A DNA stretch of 64,000 nucleotides from Pedobacter sp. L105 (GTDB lineage: Bacteria > Bacteroidota > Bacteroidia > Sphingobacteriales > Sphingobacteriaceae): contig NZ_LMUP01000006.1 in the NCBI RefSeq assembly GCF_009765875.1, forward strand, positions 62,001 to 126,000, in the 5' to 3' direction. Every line of letters starts with the position of its first letter. The first letter of the stretch is position 1. Below, piece after piece: positions 45,874 through 54,228 of this stretch. The position numbers were made by a program, and so were the translations under genes. The notes under the pieces are model-generated. The model ran no database searches, was not told the DNA's origin, and saw only the letters and a list, made by a program, of their open reading frames with translations.

Positions 45874-47130
45874 ATGAAATCCATTACTCTTCTTTTGTTT
45901 TTATTTCTGCTTTCCACTACTGGTTTTTCGCAGAAAAATTTGCCAGATCGCCATTATCATTTAATCAGGGGATATAGTTATGTACAGTCTAAAAACTACT
46001 ACCTGCTTACCTTGTTTAGCGAACTCCCAGGTTTAAAAACGATGCTGCAGCATGATCCTGTATTATCTAAGTTAAGTGCAGATAAGCGGGCTGATCTTTT
46101 GGCTGCGGTAAAAAGTAATACTAAAGATTTCCGCAATTGCGCGGAGAAATTTAAATTCAGTAATGAAGAGATTATTCAGATCGGAAACAGGCTGGGTGAA
46201 CTTTATCAACCTGCTAATGAATTGGGAAAACTGGTTGGTCAGCATTTGATCCCTTCCGGTTGTTACCAGCTATATAACGGGCAGGGCGATAAACAGTTGC
46301 TGATCAAAGCATGGGAACAGGATGCGAAAGCGATCAACCATACCATCAATGTATATACAGAGGGAGAGAAGCCAAATTATCCGCAAATAGATTCTATAGG
46401 TTTTAATATAAAGGAACGCAGTTATCCCGAGATGGTTTCCTTAAACGCAGGACTTGCATTAAGTGAAACACAAAAAGACGGGCTTTTTTATGCTCCTTCA
46501 ATGTTCTTTGCTTTACAGTCCCTTGAAATCAATGAAAGAAACCGGGCGGGGGACTTTGAACCTCTGGCAGAAACTGTTAACAAGGCGGCTTTAACTTATG
46601 CTGCTTCAGTGAAGTGGAACCATTATCCTTATACCCTAATCCTGATACCCGGAGAAGGGCCCGAAGAAAAAGATGTGGAGCTCAGTGCCGGAGGAATGTT
46701 ACGGTGCCGTCTGGCAGCACTGCAATACCATCAGGGAATGGCACCATTTATCATGGTTTCCGGAGGCTGTGTACACCCTTATAAAACAAAATATAATGAG
46801 GCTGCTGAAATGAAAAAATTCCTTATGCAGGCACTTCATATTCCTGAATATGCCATACTGATGGAGCCCCATGCCCGTCATACCACTACTAATTTGCGGA
46901 ACTGCGTTCGGTTGATTTACCGTTATGGTTTCCCGATGGATAAACCCTGTATAACTTCTACTGCAAAATCTCAGAGTATGTATATCTCACAGGTGATGAC
47001 GGGAAGATGTGAAAAGGAATTGGGTTATGTTCCTTATACTAATGGCAAGCGACTGTCTGATACTGAATTAGAATTTTATCCTTTGGCGGTATCTCTTCAG
47101 ATTGATTTTGACGAACCAATGGATCCTTAA
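45874..47130 (+). CDS. Secreted YdcF/SanA-like protein (DUF218 domain)
   Basis: Protein of 418 residues with signal peptide MKSITLLLFLFLLSTTGFSQ. The C-terminal half has the DUF218 pattern: TLILIPGEGPEE, RCRLAALQYHQGMAPFIMVSGG, EAAEMKKFLMQALHIPEYAI and EPHARHTTTNLRNCVRLIYR. The N-terminal half (about 20-230) is unlike the small E. coli YdcF and SanA and I do not recognise it. It is divergent from the ROK gene and precedes the ECF sigma gene by 122 bp; a role in envelope or glycan chemistry is a guess. Confidence 0.8.
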   Translation: MKSITLLLFLFLLSTTGFSQKNLPDRHYHLIRGYSYVQSKNYYLLTLFSELPGLKTMLQHDPVLSKLSADKRADLLAAVKSNTKDFRNCAEKFKFSNEEIIQIGNRLGELYQPANELGKLVGQHLIPSGCYQLYNGQGDKQLLIKAWEQDAKAINHTINVYTEGEKPNYPQIDSIGFNIKERSYPEMVSLNAGLALSETQKDGLFYAPSMFFALQSLEINERNRAGDFEPLAETVNKAALTYAASVKWNHYPYTLILIPGEGPEEKDVELSAGGMLRCRLAALQYHQGMAPFIMVSGGCVHPYKTKYNEAAEMKKFLMQALHIPEYAILMEPHARHTTTNLRNCVRLIYRYGFPMDKPCITSTAKSQSMYISQVMTGRCEKELGYVPYTNGKRLSDTELEFYPLAVSLQIDFDEPMDP

Positions 47131-47219
47131 TCAATAAATTTACGTGCGAGGTAAATGTTAAATTAACCTTGTGCGCTTTTTCTTAACATTAAATTCACAT
47201 CCTGCACACACCGTTACCC

Positions 47220-47227
47220 TACTTTTG
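47220..47227 (+). promoter_or_regulatory. Candidate -7 box (TACTTTTG) before the ECF sigma gene
   Basis: TACTTTTG fits TAnnTTTG and lies 26 bp before the ATG at 47253. No clear -33 box was found. Confidence 0.4.
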
Positions 47228-47252
47228 CTGGTGCTCAGGCTGAAGAATAATC

Positions 47253-47867
47253 ATGATGGAGAGAAACTTACCAGAACAAATACTATTGCAGCAAAGTAGT
47301 GAAGGTAATGCAGCAGCATTTCACGAACTTTATCAATTGCATAAAAAAGGTGTTTTTGCTGTTGTTAATTTGCGGATTCCAGACCTGGATGATGCAAAAG
47401 ATGTAGTACAAGAGGTTTTTCTGGAATTATGGCTCAAAAGAGAATCCCTGTCATCCATCCGCGACCTTAAACCTTACCTCTATATAGTGGCACGAAACCA
47501 GGTTGTTTCTGCCTTTCGGAAAAAGCACATTCAGATGAGGAATGAAGGTATCCTGCTGGAAGGATTAAATACGCTGGATCATTCTGCGGAGGATAGTGCC
47601 ATAGCACGGGAGTTGTACCATCAGATCAATCATCTGGTAGAAAGGCTGCCTGAAACCACCCGCCAATGTTATCACCTGAGTAAAAACGAAGGCAAGAGAA
47701 ATGGCGAAATAGCCGATATCCTTAATATCTCTGAAAAGACCGTACGTAACAATATTTCTGAAGCCCTTAAAAGATTAAGGTCAAGTTTGAAGGAAACACA
47801 TCCCGAAATGCTGGCGCTTTTGATTTTTATGCTAAAATGTTTTAGTGTTGTTAAAAACCTAATGTAA
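47253..47867 (+). CDS. ECF-type sigma factor (RpoE-like, SusC/FecR-linked)
   Basis: Sigma-70 family ECF factor of 204 residues. Region 2 is visible as LDDAKDVVQEVFLELWLKR and LKPYLYIVARNQVVSAFRKK; region 4 as NGEIADILNISEKTVRNNIS. A second ATG one codon downstream is an equal start. It is followed by a FecR-type anti-sigma and an STN-containing SusC, the classic trans-envelope signalling cascade that switches on the glycan genes when the substrate is bound. Confidence 0.94.
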   Translation: MMERNLPEQILLQQSSEGNAAAFHELYQLHKKGVFAVVNLRIPDLDDAKDVVQEVFLELWLKRESLSSIRDLKPYLYIVARNQVVSAFRKKHIQMRNEGILLEGLNTLDHSAEDSAIARELYHQINHLVERLPETTRQCYHLSKNEGKRNGEIADILNISEKTVRNNISEALKRLRSSLKETHPEMLALLIFMLKCFSVVKNLM

Positions 47868-47927
47868 GCTTAACAATTCCTTAAAGGACATTCGGTGTTC
47901 GAGCACGAGCTATAATAAAGCGAACAC

Positions 47928-48908
47928 TTGAATAACAGAATTAAAATATTATTTGAACGGTATCAAACAGGTAAAGCCACTCCGGAAGAACGTGAACTGG
48001 TAGAGGTATGGTTTGAAAGCCATTATGGACAGCAGGGAAGAAAGCTGAGCCGTAACCAGGAGACAGAAGTTTTCGAAGACCTTGATACAAGGATAGCGGC
48101 AATACTGACCGAATCCAGCCCGGTACGTAAACCTAACCTTCGCTGGCTGCAGGTTGCTGCAGTTTTTGTCACTTTGATGGGAGCCGGGCTATACAGCTAT
48201 CATCAGTTCGTTCAACAAACCCAGGTACCCGAAACCTATACTGAATTCAGGTCACGCAACGGAGAAAAAAAGCAATTCACGCTTCCGGACGGAACTACCA
48301 TCTTTTTAAATTCAGGATCGAGTGTATATGTTTCCTCCAGGTTCGGACAACAGAGAAGAGAAGTAAAACTAAGCGGTGAAGCCTTCTTTGATGTACATCA
48401 CAATGCTGCCCTGCCTTTTATTATTCATTCCGGTAAATTACAAACCACGGATATAGGAACTTCCTTTAATATCAATGCTTATCCTGATGAAAATAAAGTA
48501 CAGATCACTGTAGCCAGCGGATCTGTTAAAGTTGAGACCAATTCTTTATCAGGCAAGTCTGAGCTGTATACAAAAAGGCTGACCATTAATCAATCGCTGG
48601 TCTATAATAAATTGAAAGACAGTCATGTTGTGACTATTGTCAATTCGGATTCTATCAGTTCGTGGAGAACCAATCACCTGAACTTTGATAATGCCACCTA
48701 TATAGAAATAAGCAGGTCCATTGCCCGCTGGTATAACCTGGATATTACCCTAAGCCCCAAAATCCACGACTCCAAAAAATACACACTTAGCTTTATTAAC
48801 GAACGGCCAGATAAAGTGCTGAACGTATTATCCAATTTAACACACACCACTTATATGATGAAAGGAAGAACAGTAATGATTAACCCTATGAAATCTGAAA
48901 AGATGTAA
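47928..48908 (+). CDS. FecR-type anti-sigma factor (TTG start)
   Basis: Inner-membrane regulator of 326 residues that holds the ECF factor and receives the signal from SusC. The cytoplasmic N-terminus (FERYQTGKATPEERELVEVW) precedes one membrane helix (about 70-90, WLQVAAVFVTLMGAGLYSY), a periplasmic FecR domain (FTLPDGTTIFLNSGSSVYV) and a DUF4974-type C-terminus. The frame opens with TTG and the first internal ATG lies past the anti-sigma domain, so TTG is very probably the true start. Confidence 0.92.
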   Translation: MNNRIKILFERYQTGKATPEERELVEVWFESHYGQQGRKLSRNQETEVFEDLDTRIAAILTESSPVRKPNLRWLQVAAVFVTLMGAGLYSYHQFVQQTQVPETYTEFRSRNGEKKQFTLPDGTTIFLNSGSSVYVSSRFGQQRREVKLSGEAFFDVHHNAALPFIIHSGKLQTTDIGTSFNINAYPDENKVQITVASGSVKVETNSLSGKSELYTKRLTINQSLVYNKLKDSHVVTIVNSDSISSWRTNHLNFDNATYIEISRSIARWYNLDITLSPKIHDSKKYTLSFINERPDKVLNVLSNLTHTTYMMKGRTVMINPMKSEKM

Positions 48909-48991
48909 AACAGAACAGCGCTTAAGAAAACCAGGTGCGGGAAAAGCACCTGAAACACCGAATTCCTTTTAATTTTTTATTTAAATCAAAA

Positions 48992-51900
48992 ATGCAAAAA
49001 TTCTATCCAACCAAATTTTTATCAAAGGCCAAACCGCGACTTAGATCCGGAGCACTGAAATTAGTGCTGGCCCTGATCTTTATTTCTCAGCTAATCCAGC
49101 CGGGTTTTGCTGCAGAAGCACAAACGATTAAAAACACTACTATTTCATTTAATGCCAAAGACCTTACCTTAAAAGAGGTTTTTAAAATCATTGAGAATAA
49201 ATCGAACTTCCTGATCGGTTACGACAATAAAATCGATACCCGGAAGAAAGTTACCATTGATGTTAATGCTCAATCGGTTTATTCAATTCTTACCCAGTTA
49301 TTAAAAGATTATAAAGGCACCATTTCCCAGGTAGATGACCGCCATGTACTCATCAATGTTGAAAAAAATGTTAAGATAGCAATAGTTCCGGTTAAAGCGG
49401 TTAAACCGGCAGTACAAATTCAGGTACACGGTATCGTAATTGATTTTAAAGACGAACCTTTACCGGGGGTTACAGTAGTAGATAAAACTTCAGGTAAAAA
49501 AGTAGGTACTGATGAGAATGGTAAATATTCGATCAGTTCTTCTACAGGATCAACTTTGAGCTTTAACTATATCGGTTATGATAAAACAGAAGTTTTAATC
49601 ACAGACCAGAGCGTAGTGAATGTACATTTGAAAGAGTCAAGTAATTCACTGCAGGAAGTAGTGGCTATTGGTTATCAAACGGTAAGAAAATCTGATGTAA
49701 CAGGTGCGATCAGCAGTGTAAAAGCTTCTGATTTAAACTTAACCACTCCATCCCTTGGTCAGGCTTTGGTAGGTAAAGTTGCCGGTGTGCAGGTTTCACA
49801 AACAGACGGTGCGCCTTATGCAGGAATGAAAATACGCGTTCGTGGTGTAGGATCATTAAATGCAAGTACAGATCCATTGTATGTAATTGATGGTTATCCC
49901 GCAGGAAACAATATCAGTATCAATTCTGAAGATATCGAATCCATAGACATCCTAAAAGATGCGGCTTCTGCTGCGATCTATGGTTCAAGAGCCTCTGGCG
50001 GTGTCGTTTTAATTACTACCAAAAAAGGAAAAGATGGTAAAGGTAAGTTTGAATATGACGTTCAGTTTGGTATTTCTCAGTTAGAGAAGAAAATTAAATT
50101 GATGAATTCTACCCAGTTTACGAATCTGGTGATTTCTGCCCGTAACAACTCTTATAAAGATTTGTGGATTGCCAAAGGCAAAACCTGGAATGACTCGATG
50201 TATTCTGATGACAATGCCACCAGGGTTGCCAATGTAGGTAATTCAGGCGCTGTGAGTATTCCTACATCCATGTATAACTTTGCTACCCAGAGTGCCATTG
50301 CACCTCAGTACAATACGGATTGGCAGGATGTATTATATGACAATTCCGCAGCCTTCCAGCGTCATAACCTTTCCTTTTCTGGTGGTACTGATAAAGTGAA
50401 ATATTTTGTAAGCAGTGGTTATCAGGATAATAATGGTATCGTAACCAACACTGCGAGTAAAACGATCAACTTCAGATCTAACATTGAAGCACAGGTAAAT
50501 GACCGCATGAAAGTAGGTGCTAACGTATCTTATACACAAACTAACAATAAAGAAGTAGGCGAAGGTCGTTTCAGTCCAATGATGTCTGCTTTATTATATC
50601 TTCCAACTTTACCTGCAATAGATGCGAGTGGTAACCCGATCCAATATGGACAGGATGCACTGGCTAACCAATACGGTTTTCAGGGTATTGAAAACCCACT
50701 GGCTACCGTTCAGCAGATGAAAGTCAACAGAGTTGGATACAGAAGTGTTTATAATGCTTTTGCTACTTATGATATCTTAAAAGGTTTAACTTTTAAAGCT
50801 AATTTAGGCGCACAAACGTATAATGAAAAATACGATTCGTACCAGCCAACCAGTTTGAGTGATGGTGCCAATAATCCTCCTTTTTCTACCCAATCACAAA
50901 CTGATGCCAATGCAGTGGCACAAACCCTTACGCAGACAGATAAATTGGCCGAGTTTACTTTAAATTATGGTAAAACAATAAACAAACACCATTTTGATGT
51001 AATAGGCGGTTACTCTGCTCAAGAAAGTACTGCTGATTTAATCAGGGTAACAGCGAAAGGTTTTACCAGTGATAATGTTGAAGAAATTAGTGCAAAAGGT
51101 GCAGACGCAAGTTTTTTCACCCTTAATTCTGCAGCTAAAACAGTAACAACTTTACTTTCTTATTTCGGTCGTGTGAGCTATAATTATGATAGCAGATACT
51201 TCCTAGCAGGTACTTTACGGACAGACGGTTCATCAAGGTTTGGTCCTAATAACAAATGGGGAACATTCCCTTCAGTATCTGCAGGATGGGGCCTTTCGCA
51301 GGAACACTGGTACAACGAATTCTTAGGCGCACAATCATCTGTTAAAATCAGGGCGAGCTGGGGCTTAAGTGGAAACAATAACATTCCTGATTACAGATCT
51401 GTACAAACCGTTGCCTCACCAACAGGAGCAGTATTTGGATCAGGCACCGTTGCCTCAGCAGAGTATGCCAATAGTATTCAGGATGCCAACCTTGGATGGG
51501 AATCTACTTCACAATATAACTTAGGAACCGATATTACCATTTTAAAAGGTCGTATATCTCTTAGTGCTAACTATTACCTGAGTGAATCTTACAATTTACT
51601 ATTCAACCAGCCAATTTCTGCGGTTTCCGGTACTTCAAGTATCCTGACCAATTTAAAAGATAGCAAGATCCAGAATAAAGGGTTTGATTTCCAGGTGGAT
51701 GGAAAAGTGGTCAAAAGCAAGGACTTTAATTTCGGAATTAGTGGAAATATTTCCTTTAACCGCAATAAAGTATTGAACATGGGTGGTGCAAGTACAATCT
51801 ACACCGCAGGTGCCGAGCGTTCTTATATCACCAGTATAACTGAACAAGGTCAGCCGGTAGGTATGTTCTATGGTTATAAAGTAGCCGGACAAGTAACCGC

Positions 51901-52561
51901 ACAAAACATTAAAACAGTAGCGAACTCATCATTTTCTACTACTCCTTTAAAAGTAGGTGATTTATACTTTGAGGATTTAAACCATGATGGGGTGATCAAC
52001 TCTGCTGATCGTCAAATCATAGGAAGCCCTTATGCTAAGTTTACTTATGGATTTGCTTTAAATGCTAGTTATAAGGCATTTGATTTCCGTGCTGCATTCA
52101 ACGGATCTTATGGAAATAAAATCTTAGACGGTCAGGATTATTACCTGTACAATGGCGAAGGTTCAGGTAACAACTACGCTATCGAATCAGATCCAAATGT
52201 ATTAAACTACCCTCCATCACGCGCGGGATCGCAAAGTAATAGTACAAGACTTTCTTCTTTTTACATTCAGGATGGTTCTTATTTGAGGGCAACTGAAATT
52301 AGTGCCGGGTACACCATTCCTAAATCTATATCTCAACGTTTAAAAGTGCAGAATATTAGGTTCTATGCTGCAGTATCTAATGCATTTACACTAACCAAAT
52401 ACAGAGGATATAACCCTGATGTAGATTATCAATATAATCAGTATAACACAGGAACAAATACTACTGGTAGTAATGCGTCTGCAAACTTGGCTCCAGGTGT
52501 AGATTACGGAGGTTATCCATTAGCAAGAACATACAGTCTAGGTCTTAAAGTAACATTCTAA
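48992..52561 (+). CDS. SusC/RagA-type outer-membrane transporter with STN domain
   Basis: TonB-dependent glycan importer of 1189 residues; ATG at 48992 preferred because the longer frame (48935) adds a non-signal-like extension. After the signal (RSGALKLVLALIFISQL, ends near AAEA) comes an STN domain (about 45-125, LKEVFKIIENKSNFLIGYD), which contacts FecR. A regulatory-like domain (about 145-225), the plug (YVIDGYPAGNNISINSEDIE) and the barrel follow. It pairs with SusD at 52618. The STN domain distinguishes it from the SusC at 3979. Confidence 0.95.
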   Translation: MQKFYPTKFLSKAKPRLRSGALKLVLALIFISQLIQPGFAAEAQTIKNTTISFNAKDLTLKEVFKIIENKSNFLIGYDNKIDTRKKVTIDVNAQSVYSILTQLLKDYKGTISQVDDRHVLINVEKNVKIAIVPVKAVKPAVQIQVHGIVIDFKDEPLPGVTVVDKTSGKKVGTDENGKYSISSSTGSTLSFNYIGYDKTEVLITDQSVVNVHLKESSNSLQEVVAIGYQTVRKSDVTGAISSVKASDLNLTTPSLGQALVGKVAGVQVSQTDGAPYAGMKIRVRGVGSLNASTDPLYVIDGYPAGNNISINSEDIESIDILKDAASAAIYGSRASGGVVLITTKKGKDGKGKFEYDVQFGISQLEKKIKLMNSTQFTNLVISARNNSYKDLWIAKGKTWNDSMYSDDNATRVANVGNSGAVSIPTSMYNFATQSAIAPQYNTDWQDVLYDNSAAFQRHNLSFSGGTDKVKYFVSSGYQDNNGIVTNTASKTINFRSNIEAQVNDRMKVGANVSYTQTNNKEVGEGRFSPMMSALLYLPTLPAIDASGNPIQYGQDALANQYGFQGIENPLATVQQMKVNRVGYRSVYNAFATYDILKGLTFKANLGAQTYNEKYDSYQPTSLSDGANNPPFSTQSQTDANAVAQTLTQTDKLAEFTLNYGKTINKHHFDVIGGYSAQESTADLIRVTAKGFTSDNVEEISAKGADASFFTLNSAAKTVTTLLSYFGRVSYNYDSRYFLAGTLRTDGSSRFGPNNKWGTFPSVSAGWGLSQEHWYNEFLGAQSSVKIRASWGLSGNNNIPDYRSVQTVASPTGAVFGSGTVASAEYANSIQDANLGWESTSQYNLGTDITILKGRISLSANYYLSESYNLLFNQPISAVSGTSSILTNLKDSKIQNKGFDFQVDGKVVKSKDFNFGISGNISFNRNKVLNMGGASTIYTAGAERSYITSITEQGQPVGMFYGYKVAGQVTAQNIKTVANSSFSTTPLKVGDLYFEDLNHDGVINSADRQIIGSPYAKFTYGFALNASYKAFDFRAAFNGSYGNKILDGQDYYLYNGEGSGNNYAIESDPNVLNYPPSRAGSQSNSTRLSSFYIQDGSYLRATEISAGYTIPKSISQRLKVQNIRFYAAVSNAFTLTKYRGYNPDVDYQYNQYNTGTNTTGSNASANLAPGVDYGGYPLARTYSLGLKVTF

Positions 52562-52568
52562 TTTAACG

Positions 52569-52601
52569 ATGAATCTATCGTGGTGATTACGATAGATTCA
52601 T
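52569..52601. promoter_or_regulatory. Hairpin between susC and susD
   Basis: ATGAATCTATCG (52569-52580) pairs perfectly with CGATAGATTCAT (52590-52601), loop 9 nt, in the 56-bp gap between susC and susD. It lacks a U-run, so it more likely sets RNA stability or susC/susD ratio than terminates. Confidence 0.5.
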
Positions 52602-52617
52602 TCATAAAATATCTAAA

Positions 52618-54147
52618 ATGATGAAAAAATATACAATAATCGTATTCGCCCTTGCGTTGGTTTCATTTACCTCATGTAAGAAGAGCTTTATCGAGCAGAA
52701 CAATCCAAATGCTGTAACTGTTGGAGACTATTTCACTACACAAAGTGCCGTTTCATTAGCTGTGAATGGTCTTTATGCTGGTTTAAGAAGCGGTAATAAC
52801 CTTGGAGAAAACAGCTCTTTATTTAATGATCAGCATTCTGATGATACTGGAACAAATGATATCAGCAGTAACTCTGGTGAACCTTTTCAATTTGCAAACT
52901 ATTCATTAATTGCCAGTAATAGTTATATTAATGCACACTGGTTAGATTTATATTCGTTAATCTCAAAATGTAATGTGATTACGTCAAATATTAATAACGT
53001 AACTTTTACCAGTGCGGCAGTTAAACAGGAATATATTGCCCAAGCTGAGTTTATCAGAGCCTTAATGTACTTTCACCTGGTAAGAAAATGGGGTGCAGTA
53101 CCATTGGTAACCACACAATTAAACAGTGCAACGGCAGTAGCTGCCCAAACTTACAGACAACCAGAATCAGCTGTTTATGCGCAGATTGTTGCAGATTTAA
53201 AGGATGCTTTAACCAGCGACCTGCCCAACCTGCAAACCGGTGCAAATGCTGGTTTAATAGGTAAAGCAGCTATGAATGGATTATTGGGAGAGGTTTATTT
53301 AACAATGGCTTCTACGTTAACTGATAATAAAGTAGAAAACTTAACCAATGCCAATACTTACCTGACTGCTTGTTACAACATGCGTCCTTTTACCAGTTTA
53401 TCTGCTATCCCTTATGCAGATGTATTTGATGTCACTAAAAAAGCAACCAACCCGGAAGCGATCTTTGAGATTGTAAACAAACAGGGTGACATCAACTATA
53501 GTTCATCTATTGCTGCGAATAACCAGGCACTGGGCGAAACGATCAATTCACTTAAAGTTGCCACCAGTACCGGTGGAAATTTAAGAAAAGATTTAATTAA
53601 CGAATACGAAGCAGGTGATCCGCGTGCAGCATTTAACTATAAATTCGCTTCTAATCCTACAGTTTTTGATTATTTCATTACCAAATACCGTGATGCCAGT
53701 GCTGCTGCCGGTGTAAATGGTTACGGAGGAAATAACTGGCCGCTGATGCGTTATGCTGATATCATCTTATTGCTTGCCGAAGTAAATAACGATCAGGGTA
53801 ACACTGCTGTAGCTATCCAATACCTGGATATGGTACGTGCAAGAGCGGGAATGCCATTATATGCAGTAGCCAGTACAAATCCAACTTATGCTACGAAATT
53901 CCCTACTTTAAAATTAGCGATCTTACATGAGCGCAGATCAGAGCTGGCATTTGAGCATCAACGCTGGTTTGATCTGATCCGCAACTTTACTACCCCAGAA
54001 CTGGTTTCTTACTTCCAGGCAAAAAATCCATTGAATTTTGGAAATGGAAAGCTAGCTAACTTTGGGGTAAAAGACAGATATTTCCCTATACCATTGAGCG
54101 AATATCAATTGGATCCGGTAAAAATGTACCAGAATCCAGGATATTAA
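52618..54147 (+). CDS. SusD/RagB-type glycan-binding lipoprotein
   Basis: Surface lipoprotein of 508-509 residues (two adjacent ATGs at the start) with signal ending LALVSFTSCKK (lipidated Cys at about residue 20). SusD family segments include FIRALMYFHLVRKWGAVPLV, NWPLMRYADIILLLAEVNN, LHERRSELAFEHQRWFDLIR and YFPIPLSEYQLDPVKMYQNPGY. It captures the glycan for the SusC at 48992 and is followed by a terminator. Confidence 0.95.
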   Translation: MMKKYTIIVFALALVSFTSCKKSFIEQNNPNAVTVGDYFTTQSAVSLAVNGLYAGLRSGNNLGENSSLFNDQHSDDTGTNDISSNSGEPFQFANYSLIASNSYINAHWLDLYSLISKCNVITSNINNVTFTSAAVKQEYIAQAEFIRALMYFHLVRKWGAVPLVTTQLNSATAVAAQTYRQPESAVYAQIVADLKDALTSDLPNLQTGANAGLIGKAAMNGLLGEVYLTMASTLTDNKVENLTNANTYLTACYNMRPFTSLSAIPYADVFDVTKKATNPEAIFEIVNKQGDINYSSSIAANNQALGETINSLKVATSTGGNLRKDLINEYEAGDPRAAFNYKFASNPTVFDYFITKYRDASAAAGVNGYGGNNWPLMRYADIILLLAEVNNDQGNTAVAIQYLDMVRARAGMPLYAVASTNPTYATKFPTLKLAILHERRSELAFEHQRWFDLIRNFTTPELVSYFQAKNPLNFGNGKLANFGVKDRYFPIPLSEYQLDPVKMYQNPGY

Positions 54148-54167
54148 TCTTTAATCATCATTGTAAC

Positions 54168-54202
54168 AAAGGAGAAGGAACGGTGTTTCTTCTCCTTTTA
54201 TC
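54168..54202 (+). terminator. Rho-independent terminator after susD
   Basis: AAAGGAGAAG (54168-54177) pairs perfectly with CTTCTCCTTT (54189-54198) and is followed by a short T-rich end. It would partly separate susCD from the GH92 gene 81 bp downstream. Confidence 0.75.
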
Positions 54203-54228
54203 GTTAAATTCAGCCCATATTTTTACAC

